A stretch of DNA of 39,033 nt. Origin: an uncultured Ezakiella sp. GTDB lineage: Bacteria; Bacillota; Clostridia; Tissierellales; Peptoniphilaceae. A model generated the notes under the pieces. That model did not search any database, had not been told where the DNA came from, and was given only the letters and a program-made list of their open reading frames with translations. A program made the translations under genes and the position numbers. Of this stretch, positions 1-6,802 are shown one piece after another. The first letter of the stretch is position 1, and each line of letters opens with the position of its first letter. Location: positions 1 to 39,033 of the forward strand of contig NZ_CALTVH010000013.1 of the NCBI RefSeq assembly GCF_943913045.1, in the 5' to 3' direction.

Positions 1-1
1 A

Positions 2-139
2 GAGATATTAGAAAAATTAGAATATAGTATTTTGAATGATTTGGGATATATCGGACGTTTGGAAAAGAAGAATGGGAGTGATTTGTGGTTAAAATTGCGA
101 ATTTTTGCAGTGTTCGACTTTTTCGTCACTGCGGCGTAG
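2..139 (+). CDS. C-terminal end of an unknown gene, running into a repeat
   Basis: Only one plus-strand frame is open from the window edge. It gives about 45 codons (reading EILEKLEYSILNDLGYIGRL and onward) and stops at TAG 137-139. The first 25 or so residues look like ordinary coding sequence. From about base 80 the frame runs through the 127-bp hairpin element, so the last 20 residues are element-encoded. Elsewhere in the window these elements sit just after stop codons, so here the native stop may have been lost. The family is not recognisable from this fragment. Confidence 0.4.
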   Translation, partial: EILEKLEYSILNDLGYIGRLEKKNGSDLWLKLRIFAVFDFFVTAA

Positions 140-206
140 GCTCTACTACGCCTCATTCCTAAAAAGTCTCAAGCTACAAAAATTCATCAATTTTTCCTCA
201 CAAATT
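80..206. repeat. Hairpin element family A, copy 1 (about 127 bp)
   Basis: The whole element folds as one imperfect hairpin. The outer arms GATTTGTG (80-87) and CACAAATT (199-206) pair. Pairing continues inwards to GACTTTT (116-122) with AAAAAGTC (161-168), and the tip is GGCGTAG (133-139) with CTACGCC (146-152). The length and outer-arm sequence match the copies at 487-613 and 28388-28514. No transposase is visible, so it resembles a MITE-like or RNA-hairpin intergenic repeat. Confidence 0.75.
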
Positions 207-212
207 ATGCGA

Positions 213-277
213 ACGTACACCTGCGTCGGCAAAAAATTCGTCCACTCCAAATCTCATCAAATTTTCTAGCGAAATTT
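213..277. repeat. Family A half element (3' arm only)
   Basis: This stretch (GTACACCTGCGTC, an AAAAAATT tract, ATCTCATC, then GAAATTT) lines up with the 3' arm of the copy at 28388-28514. No matching 5' arm lies next to it. It directly follows copy 1, so the block is composite or rearranged. Confidence 0.55.
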
Positions 278-304
278 AGCGAGAGAAAAATTAAACGAAA
301 AAAT

Positions 305-346
305 ACGCGTAGCGTTGTAGTGGCCACTTTATTGTGGCCATTTTTT
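305..346 (+). repeat. Family B tail with terminator-like hairpin
   Basis: AGCGTTGTAG (311-320) is followed by the stem TGGCCAC (321-327) / GTGGCCA (334-340) and six T. The same tail occurs at 31272-31309 with a different stem, GGCTGAC/GTCAGCC, so pairing is kept while sequence changes. It could act as a Rho-independent terminator on the plus strand. Confidence 0.55.
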
Positions 347-445
347 AGTTTACATTGTTGCAAATTGTATGTATAAAGGTAAGAGGAGGTAATTTTCAGG
401 AGGAATTTGTGGAGATGAGTATAATAAATAATTTTACTAACAAAT

Positions 446-486
446 AAAAAATCTTGCAGGAAAAATTTGCCCTGCAAGATTTTTTT
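446..486. terminator. Bidirectional Rho-independent terminator
   Basis: A 15-bp perfect stem (446-460 with 471-485, core ATCTTGCAGG) has an A-tract on one side and a T-tract on the other, so it can work in both directions. On the minus strand it could end the transcript from the oligopeptidase gene. Confidence 0.75.
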
Positions 487-613
487 AATTTGCGGTTAAA
501 ACGGCGCCTTTCACTCGTTTCGAATGATTTAGTACTTGCGGAGTGGCACTGACCACACCTCAGTCCTAAACATTCTGCAAATCGTGAAATTCATCCGTTT
601 TCCCTCGCAAATT
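487..613. repeat. Hairpin element family A, copy 2 (127 bp)
   Basis: The outer arms AATTTGCG (487-494) and CGCAAATT (606-613) pair perfectly. The inner parts pair imperfectly across the whole element (AAAACGGCG against CATCCGTTTT, for example). The 5' end AATTTGCGGTTAAAA matches those at 8234, 37373 and, more loosely, 28388. It directly abuts the terminator at 446-486. Confidence 0.7.
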
Positions 614-699
614 TAATTATTAACTTCTATTTTTTTAGTTCTATCAATTCCGCCGGGAATTATACATAAGGGCCTCACGGCTTTTAACACTCATGTACC

Positions 700-752
700 G
701 TCCACTTTATTGTGGACACCTTGAATCGTCGGTTCGATGCCGATGATTCAAG
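700..752. repeat. Pair of intergenic hairpins
   Basis: Two hairpins sit back to back. GTCCAC/GTGGAC (700-705 with 712-717, loop TTTATT) uses the same loop as the hairpin at 321-340. CTTGAATC/GATTCAAG (720-727 with 745-752) has a second short stem inside. Neither has a T-tract on the minus strand, so they are not classical terminators for the gene ending at 772. I saw nothing else in 614-771. Confidence 0.5.
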
Positions 753-771
753 ATTATTTTAAAGAGATTAT

Positions 772-2493
772 TTAAAATTTACTATCATCTACACCATCCA
801 AATATTCCACAACCGGTGCCACCGTCTTCTTGATCGTTCCATCCACAAATGGGTTTTCCAGATTTGCCAATTCGACTAGTTGTAGGAATGGTTTTGTGCC
901 GCCAGCCCTGCATAGGTTGAGGTAATCTTCCCAGGCTTTGTCGTGGTCTTCGCGGTCTTTCTTCCAGAATTGGAGGGCGCAAACTTGGGCCAGGGTGTAG
1001 TCTATATAATAGAATGGCACGCTGAAGATGTGGCCTTGTCTGAACCAGAAGCCGCCGTCTTCGAGGACATTTATTCCGTCGTAGTCACGGTGTGGTAAAT
1101 ATTTCTTTTCTAGTTCTCTGAAGGTTTTTCTTCTTTCTTCAGGGCTTACGTCTGGGTTTTCGTAAACGAAGTGTTGGAATTCGTCGATGAGGGCTCCATA
1201 TGGGAGGAAGAGAATTGCTCCTTGGAGGTGGGAGAATTTGAATTTGTCAGTTTCTCCTTCAAAGAAGAGTTCCATCCATGGCCAGGTGAAAAATTCCATG
1301 CTCATGGAGTGAATTTCTGCTGATTCCATGCCAGGCCAAATATATTCTGAGATAAAATCGCGTGAGTTATAAACTTGGAAGGCGTGGCCAGCCTCGTGGG
1401 TTAGAACTTCCACGTCGTGGGTTGTGCCGTTGAAGTTGGCAAAGATAAATGGACTTCTCCATTTGGACATGTATGTGCAGTAGCCGCCGCCTGCCTTGCC
1501 TGGTTTGGAGTCAAGGTCAAAGAGGTCGTGCTTTAACATAAAGCTAAAGAAGTCATCTGTTTCTGGGCTGAGCTCAGCGTACATCTTCTTGGCCTTGTCT
1601 AGGCACCAGTCCTTGTCGCCGTGTGGTTTGGCGTTGCCTGATTCAAATTGTAGGCCTTCGTCGTAGAATTTCAATTCGTGGCCAAGGCGTTTGGCTTGTC
1701 TTTCGCGAAGTTTTGTTGCAAGTGGAACGATTTCAGAGATGATTTGTTCGCGGTAATTTTTAACATCATTTGCGTCGTAATCAACCCTGCCCATTCTCTT
1801 GTAACCGAGCTCTACATAGTTTTTGTAGCCCAGTTTTTTGGCCATAGAATTTCTAACCTTTACGAGTTTGTCATAAATTTCATCAAGCTTTGCAGTGTTT
1901 TCGTCAAAGAATTCAGCTACTAGCTTGGTTGCTTTTTGTCTTACATTTCTATCCTTGTCTTGGGTGTACTTGCCAAGTTGGGTGAGATTTAATTTTTCCC
2001 CATCCCAGTCTTTTTGGCAGGAGGCCAAGAGCTTTTGGTATTCGGTTGTGAGCTTGGCTTCTTCTACCAAGTCGTCAACGATTTCTGGTTTGAATGTTAG
2101 AAGGTCGTTTTCGTATTTTTGGAAGAGGTATTCACCGTATTTTTCTTCCAATTGATCTCTAAATTCTGATTCCAAGAAGGCTTTTTTGAATTCCACAATA
2201 GTTTTTTCTAGGTGTGGTGAATTTTCTTGGATAAATTCAATTTCTTTTTCGTAGTATTCGTCCTTGGTGTTGATTGAGTTCCTGATTGAAGCCAGGGTTG
2301 TCATGGAGTCTGCATCTGCCAAAGCGTGGGTGTAGACTTCGTAAGCGTGGACAGCTTCGTCCACGTGCTTGGCGTTTTTGAGCTCTTCGATTTGAGCTTT
2401 AATCAGCTTGTCAATCTCGTCAAAATCCGGACGGACATATTCGTATTCTTCAAATTTCAATTCTAATTGTTCACTTAAGTTATTATTTTCCAT
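772..2493 (-). CDS. Oligoendopeptidase F-like metallopeptidase (M3 family)
   Basis: A 573-residue zinc oligopeptidase expected to cut short peptides in the cytoplasm. The zinc-binding motif HEAGHAF lies at about residues 366-372. The all-helical layout and length fit the M3/PepF-like clade of about 560-600 residues. The ATG at 2493 is chosen because AAAGGAGG lies just upstream on the minus strand. An in-frame upstream extension of 35 residues has no such site. The gene is alone on its strand here, and a family A repeat and terminator lie downstream. The family is confident. The exact subfamily (PepF or a related M3 protein) is not certain. Confidence 0.9.
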   Translation of the reverse strand: MENNNLSEQLELKFEEYEYVRPDFDEIDKLIKAQIEELKNAKHVDEAVHAYEVYTHALADADSMTTLASIRNSINTKDEYYEKEIEFIQENSPHLEKTIVEFKKAFLESEFRDQLEEKYGEYLFQKYENDLLTFKPEIVDDLVEEAKLTTEYQKLLASCQKDWDGEKLNLTQLGKYTQDKDRNVRQKATKLVAEFFDENTAKLDEIYDKLVKVRNSMAKKLGYKNYVELGYKRMGRVDYDANDVKNYREQIISEIVPLATKLRERQAKRLGHELKFYDEGLQFESGNAKPHGDKDWCLDKAKKMYAELSPETDDFFSFMLKHDLFDLDSKPGKAGGGYCTYMSKWRSPFIFANFNGTTHDVEVLTHEAGHAFQVYNSRDFISEYIWPGMESAEIHSMSMEFFTWPWMELFFEGETDKFKFSHLQGAILFLPYGALIDEFQHFVYENPDVSPEERRKTFRELEKKYLPHRDYDGINVLEDGGFWFRQGHIFSVPFYYIDYTLAQVCALQFWKKDREDHDKAWEDYLNLCRAGGTKPFLQLVELANLENPFVDGTIKKTVAPVVEYLDGVDDSKF

Positions 2494-2582
2494 ATAAACC
2501 TCCTTTTGATTTACAAAGTACTTATACCCCATTGGACATATAGATAAAACGCTTTTAGAAATATAAATGTCCTGGACAAAAA

Positions 2583-2614
2583 TTGTCGATAAAAACATCT
2601 ACTTCTGTTATAAT
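2583..2614 (+). promoter_or_regulatory. Extended -10 promoter for the membrane protein gene
   Basis: TGTTATAAT (2606-2614) is an extended -10 box. TTGTCG lies 20 bases upstream of TATAAT, a long spacer. Nearly the same sequence precedes rsmI (3248-3279), so the two may be controlled alike. Confidence 0.6.
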
Positions 2615-2632
2615 ATATGTAGGAGGAGAAAT

Positions 2633-3073
2633 ATGTATTATAAGATTAGCGAGAAAAAAAGAAAATTTAGGATAGGCATTTTGATTTTTGTTTATTTGCT
2701 TGGCCTGGTTCCTATAACTTATTCTATTTTGGAATTTCATTATGACAAGGTCTTGTTCGCTCCAACTTGGCTGACGATTCTCTTGACTATTTTGGGTCAG
2801 GTCCTACCACTTGGATATTATATTTTGCACTTGGTCGAAAGAGATGAAGTTGAAGACGATAAATCAAGGTCTATCTATTCTTTATTTTTTGCAGCAAGTA
2901 TTATTAATCGCAGCCTGTATTCGACAAGCCCTTACTTCTACATTAAATATTTTGCTCACACACCCCTTAGGGCCTGGGTCAAGTATTTGTCTTTGCCAGT
3001 AATGCTAATAGCGATAGTAATTTCGGCTTGGGTCTATGTTTTTATCAGGGACAGAAAGAAAAAAAGCAAATAA
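2633..3073 (+). CDS. Small membrane protein, unknown function
   Basis: A 146-residue protein with a basic N terminus, then four likely membrane segments (about residues 14-33, 44-66, 79-96 and 119-140) and a lysine-rich cytoplasmic tail. The ATG at 2633 follows AGGAGG at good spacing and lies 19 bases after the -10 box. I do not recognise the family. A 46-residue ORF starts 3 bases after its stop, so the two are probably translated together. It diverges from the oligopeptidase gene. Confidence 0.75.
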   Translation: MYYKISEKKRKFRIGILIFVYLLGLVPITYSILEFHYDKVLFAPTWLTILLTILGQVLPLGYYILHLVERDEVEDDKSRSIYSLFFAASIINRSLYSTSPYFYIKYFAHTPLRAWVKYLSLPVMLIAIVISAWVYVFIRDRKKKSK

Positions 3074-3075
3074 AA

Positions 3076-3216
3076 ATGAGTAAAAAAACTATAAAAATTA
3101 AAGAAGATAAAAGCGATTTGCATATTTACAAAAAATCTCTTAGAGAATTGAAGAAAAACCCAATCACTTATTCCCATGAAGAAGTTTGTAAATTATTGGG
3201 CATTAAAAGCAAATAA
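3076..3216 (+). CDS. Short antitoxin-like protein (46 aa)
   Basis: The peptide ends with ELKKNPITYSHEEVCKLLGI, which resembles the C-terminal pattern 'NP.TYSHEEV..LLG' of RelB/Phd-type antitoxins. The usual N-terminal DNA-binding part is missing and no toxin gene follows. Its own ribosome site is weak, so translation probably depends on the upstream gene, whose stop is 2 bases before this ATG. A terminator follows the stop at once, which supports a real transcript end. It could be a remnant or a free-standing small protein; the resemblance is by motif only. Confidence 0.55.
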   Translation: MSKKTIKIKEDKSDLHIYKKSLRELKKNPITYSHEEVCKLLGIKSK

Positions 3217-3223
3217 TTTTTTC

Positions 3224-3246
3224 ACCAGCAGCCATGCTGGTTTTTT
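3224..3246 (+). terminator. Rho-independent terminator
   Basis: Stem ACCAGCA / TGCTGGT with loop GCCA, followed by TTTTTT. It closes the two-gene unit at 2633-3216. Confidence 0.85.
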
Positions 3247-3247
3247 A

Positions 3248-3279
3248 TTGTCGAAAAATCTTCCCGCTTCTGCTATAAT
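3248..3279 (+). promoter_or_regulatory. Promoter of the rsmI-nurA-herA operon
   Basis: TTGTCG (3248-3253), a 20-base spacer and an extended -10 box, TGCTATAAT (3271-3279). It closely matches the promoter at 2583-2614, sharing TTGTCGA, CTTCTG and TATAATATA. rsmI starts 17 bases later. Confidence 0.6.
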
Positions 3280-3295
3280 ATAGACAGGTGATAAT

Positions 3296-4096
3296 ATGGG
3301 GATTTTGTATATTGTGCCAACTCCTATTGGCAATTTATCTGATATAACTTTTCGGGCGGTCGAGATTTTAAAGTCTGTCGGCTTTATTTACTGTGAGGAC
3401 ACCCGTCACTCGGGAATCTTACTTAAAAATCTGGGCATCAAAAACAAGCTCCGCAGCCTCCACAAGTATAATGAGGCATCCAAGGTCGACGAGATCCAAG
3501 GCCTTTTGGACGATGGCGTGGACATAGCCGTAATTTCTGATGCAGGCACGCCGGGGATTTCGGACCCTTGCGAGCTCTTGGTTAAATTCGTCCAAGCGGA
3601 AGTCATTTGCCTGCCCGGACCAACTGCCTTTGTGCCGGCACTTGTAGCTTCGGGCTTAGATGCAAGTCGCTTTACCTTTGTGGGATTTTTGCCGCAAAAA
3701 AAATCTGACCGCGACCGGGAATTGGAGTCATTAAAAAATATTTCTCATACATTAATCTTTTACGAGTCACCCCATAGGATTAACGAGACATTAATTGCTA
3801 TGGAGGAAATTTTTGGCGACAGGAATATTTCAATCGCCCGGGAGATTTCAAAAATCTATGAAGAGCATATCAAAACGACCTTGCATGAAGCTAAGGACAT
3901 GGACTTTCGCGGCGAGCTGGTCATAGTTGTCCAGGGAGCCGATGAGAAAATCGAGGACTTTAGGGACCTGGCTAAAAAATTGAAAGATGAAGGCCTAAGG
4001 ACCAAGGATATTGTAAAAAAAGTTATGGAAAGAAATCCCGACGCCAAGAGAAATGACATATATAATTACTTAATGGAGCTGGACCATGGAAGATAG
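3296..4096 (+). CDS. rsmI: 16S rRNA (cytidine1402-2'-O)-methyltransferase
   Basis: A 266-residue SAM-dependent enzyme that 2'-O-methylates C1402 in the 16S rRNA decoding centre. The tetrapyrrole-methylase fold shows in the N terminus ILYIVPTPIGNLSDIT, in CEDTRHSG, in SDAGTPGISDP, in LPGPTAFVPAL and in FYESPHRI. Length is normal for the family. The start ATG follows AGGTG. The next gene, nurA, begins inside its last 11 bases, so the two are translationally coupled. Pairing an rRNA methylase with a DNA end-processing pair is probably only operon sharing. Confidence 0.95.
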   Translation: MGILYIVPTPIGNLSDITFRAVEILKSVGFIYCEDTRHSGILLKNLGIKNKLRSLHKYNEASKVDEIQGLLDDGVDIAVISDAGTPGISDPCELLVKFVQAEVICLPGPTAFVPALVASGLDASRFTFVGFLPQKKSDRDRELESLKNISHTLIFYESPHRINETLIAMEEIFGDRNISIAREISKIYEEHIKTTLHEAKDMDFRGELVIVVQGADEKIEDFRDLAKKLKDEGLRTKDIVKKVMERNPDAKRNDIYNYLMELDHGR

Positions 4097-4979
4097 GATT
4101 AGAGAATTTGAAAAATTTAATGAGACTTTGAGAGAAAAATATAAAAAAATCGACAAGTCCAATATAAAGGCAGACTTGTCCAAGGTCGGCGAACTCTATC
4201 AGGCTAGGAAACTAAATGTAGAAGACCTGGCGGCCTACAAGGAAAATTCAATTGCAGCTGTGGACGGGTCTGTAAATTCCTTTGGAGGCGACGAACCAAA
4301 TGTTATTTCACTTTTGTCGGCTTGCTATCTGCCAGATTTAAAAAGAGAGCGATTGACAAAGAGTAAAATCCTTTCTCCACTTGCAGGCTCTTACGAAAAT
4401 CCCAAGGACGAACTGGCCCGACTCGAAGTCTTGGTGGCCATTGAAGGCTTGGAGAAATTTAAGTCCCACGCCCTCTTTATGGACGGCGGCTTTATTAGAT
4501 TTTTGACAAACGCCGAGGACGACTTCCACGACCTGGTCCAAGTGGCCAACAAAAACAAGTGTTTGGTCGTTGGCATTATCGAAGACATGAAATCAAAAGT
4601 TGTGGCAGAGTCCTTGGGGCTAGACGCCTACGATCGTGAAATCGTCTTTGGCGCCTTGGATTATGGCCAGGCTCTCATATTAAATTCCAAGCATAGGAAG
4701 AATACTGAAGTGGGGACTGCATATTTGCGGTCGGCCCTGAGCCCCCAGCCAATTGCAATCGACTATAATGTTTCAGATGAGAAGAGGATTAGAGAGGCCC
4801 TGGATTTAATTTTTACCATGACGCCTGAGAGCGGGCGTGGCATTCCATACATTATCGACATGGTGGACAAGTACGCGCGGATTACCGACCGCGAGCTGGA
4901 GGCCTTTATTAAAACATATATTGACGAGGACTTGAGACGGATTTATCTGGACCAAGCCAGAAAGAAGAGGTGGATGTAA
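4086..4979 (+). CDS. nurA: NurA-type nuclease
   Basis: A 297-residue nuclease of the NurA family, which forms a complex with the HerA hexameric translocase and resects DNA ends. Catalytic acidic sites can be seen: AAVDGS with Asp60, LARLEVLVAIEG with Glu residues near 113 and 120, and LFMDGGF with Asp133. The later blocks GIIEDMKSK and GIPYIIDMVDKYARI also fit. The gene overlaps rsmI by 11 bases and herA by 1 (TAATG). The fixed order nurA then herA strongly supports the call. It is well known in archaea and thermophilic bacteria and less usual in a Gram-positive anaerobe. Confidence 0.85.
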   Translation: MEDRIREFEKFNETLREKYKKIDKSNIKADLSKVGELYQARKLNVEDLAAYKENSIAAVDGSVNSFGGDEPNVISLLSACYLPDLKRERLTKSKILSPLAGSYENPKDELARLEVLVAIEGLEKFKSHALFMDGGFIRFLTNAEDDFHDLVQVANKNKCLVVGIIEDMKSKVVAESLGLDAYDREIVFGALDYGQALILNSKHRKNTEVGTAYLRSALSPQPIAIDYNVSDEKRIREALDLIFTMTPESGRGIPYIIDMVDKYARITDRELEAFIKTYIDEDLRRIYLDQARKKRWM

Positions 4980-6802
4980 TGAAAGTTGCAGGCATGACTA
5001 GCCAAAGCGAAGCCTATATCGTGGATAACGAGCGGGCCATTCGCATCAATGAATATTTAAAAATTATCGACCCCAGCCAGGGGGCCCTCCTTTGCGAGAC
5101 AATTGAAACCCACACTTACAATCGCTTTATGCCTTTGGATCCGGATTCGGACATGGCCGACAAGCGGGTCATGGAAAGCTTAAAGGAGCTGGGCTATGAC
5201 CTGGACAACGAGAGGATTTACATTGCAAAGGTCCGCCTCTTAAATGAAGCGCCCTATCCGATTGAAACTGGATCAGACGTGGTTGTGCCGACCTTTGATG
5301 AAGTAAAATCCGTTTTGATTTCCACTTCCACCGACAAGGGACTAGTTATCGGCGTCATCAAAAACACTGACAACTTATATGCAGGCGCAGATGAAGAATT
5401 AAAAAACCTCTTCACTACTTACGAAGACGGTAAAGCGGTCGACCAATTTGAACTGCCTATGATTTTTGACCTTTGGGCTATGAAGGACTACCCACACGTG
5501 GGCGTCTTTGGCGGATCGGGGTCGGGGAAGTCCTACGGCCTTCGCGTAATTTTGGAAGAGCTTATGCGCCATAATATTCCGACCATTATTTCCGACCCCC
5601 ACAATGAAATGACCTTTGAAAGTGAGGACGGCCGTTTCGACGATGCTTACCAAGTTTATGAAGTCGGCGTAAACGCTGGCGTAGACTTTCGTGACTTAAC
5701 GGCCTTTGATTTGGTTTACCTTCTCCAATCTGCAGGAGGCCTGACCGAACCCATGAAGGCGGCCATTGAAAATATCAAAGAGCAAAATGAGTCCATAGAT
5801 TCTTTTAAATTAAAAATCTCATCCATGATAGAGCTCTTGCAAATCGGCGATGAAAATAAAATTGCCCAGGAAATTCAAGATTTGCGTTCGGCCGGCAACA
5901 TTGCCGAGGCCAACACACTTGATACCAAGCTGGCTTCCTACGGCAAGTATATAAAAACTTCTAACATAAATGTATTAAAGGGCATTAGCTGGAGGCTGAC
6001 CTCCCTCGACAAGACGGGAATTTTTGATACGGCGTCAAGTAATGTAATCGAAGGTCTAAAATCGGGCAAGACCGTGGTCATCCAAGGGGCCAAACGCGTG
6101 CTCACAGTTTATACAGCCTTTATATTAAAGAAGACCTACAATGCCAGACGCGACTACCTGGACGCAAAAGTAAAATCAGAAGCGGCATATTTTCCGCCCT
6201 TTGTTTCAGTTATTGACGAGGCCCACAACTTTGCACCGCGTGGCGATGAATCTCCGTCCAAGTCAATTATTCGCGAGATCGCCCAAGAGGGGAGAAAGTA
6301 CGGAGTCTTCTTGGTCCTTGCAACCCAAAGGCCAAGCATACTTGACGACACGTCAACGGCCCAGCTAAATACAAAATTACTTTTTAGGACGACTAGGGAA
6401 ACGGATATCAAAACCATTAGAGACGAGACCGATATTTCAAGTGAAGAAGCCAAGCGCCTGCCCTATTTAAAATCGGGTAACGTTTTCTTTTCGTCGGCCA
6501 CCATCGGTCGTACACTATTTGTCCGCGTCCGTCAGGCCATCAGCCATCAGCCTAAGAGCGAGAATCCTTTTGATGAATTAAGGGCTCACAGGAAAAAAAC
6601 TACTGATAAAATTATCGGGGTCTTAAAATCTTATTCACCAATAAATGAAACTGATTATTTGAGGCTGATTGAAGAACTGGAGGATTTAGGGCTCTCCTAC
6701 ACTACAGACAGCCTAAAATCAGAGCTCAACCGTTTGGTACAAGCTGGATCCTTTGAAGTGGAAGAGACGGTCTTTGGGAGGAGGTACACATGGAAAAATT
6801 AA
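4979..6802 (+). CDS. herA: HerA-family DNA translocase ATPase
   Basis: A 607-residue FtsK/HerA-type ATPase, the expected motor for the NurA nuclease. After an N-terminal barrel-like region come Walker A GGSGSGKS (residues 178-185), Walker B VIDEAH near residue 412 and ATQRPS shortly after. The C-terminal 90 residues look like a small winged-helix region (LRLIEELEDLGLSYTTDSL). The ATG at 4979 is preferred because AGAGGTGG lies about 7 bases upstream and the start overlaps the nurA stop. A GTG at 4970 is an alternative. Its end overlaps the next gene by 13 bases. Confidence 0.88.
   Translation: MKVAGMTSQSEAYIVDNERAIRINEYLKIIDPSQGALLCETIETHTYNRFMPLDPDSDMADKRVMESLKELGYDLDNERIYIAKVRLLNEAPYPIETGSDVVVPTFDEVKSVLISTSTDKGLVIGVIKNTDNLYAGADEELKNLFTTYEDGKAVDQFELPMIFDLWAMKDYPHVGVFGGSGSGKSYGLRVILEELMRHNIPTIISDPHNEMTFESEDGRFDDAYQVYEVGVNAGVDFRDLTAFDLVYLLQSAGGLTEPMKAAIENIKEQNESIDSFKLKISSMIELLQIGDENKIAQEIQDLRSAGNIAEANTLDTKLASYGKYIKTSNINVLKGISWRLTSLDKTGIFDTASSNVIEGLKSGKTVVIQGAKRVLTVYTAFILKKTYNARRDYLDAKVKSEAAYFPPFVSVIDEAHNFAPRGDESPSKSIIREIAQEGRKYGVFLVLATQRPSILDDTSTAQLNTKLLFRTTRETDIKTIRDETDISSEEAKRLPYLKSGNVFFSSATIGRTLFVRVRQAISHQPKSENPFDELRAHRKKTTDKIIGVLKSYSPINETDYLRLIEELEDLGLSYTTDSLKSELNRLVQAGSFEVEETVFGRRYTWKN

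Noticed and set aside
205..477. Minus-strand ORF of 90 codons
   Set aside because: It spans a half repeat, a tail hairpin and a terminator, has no ribosome site and starts inside an element arm.
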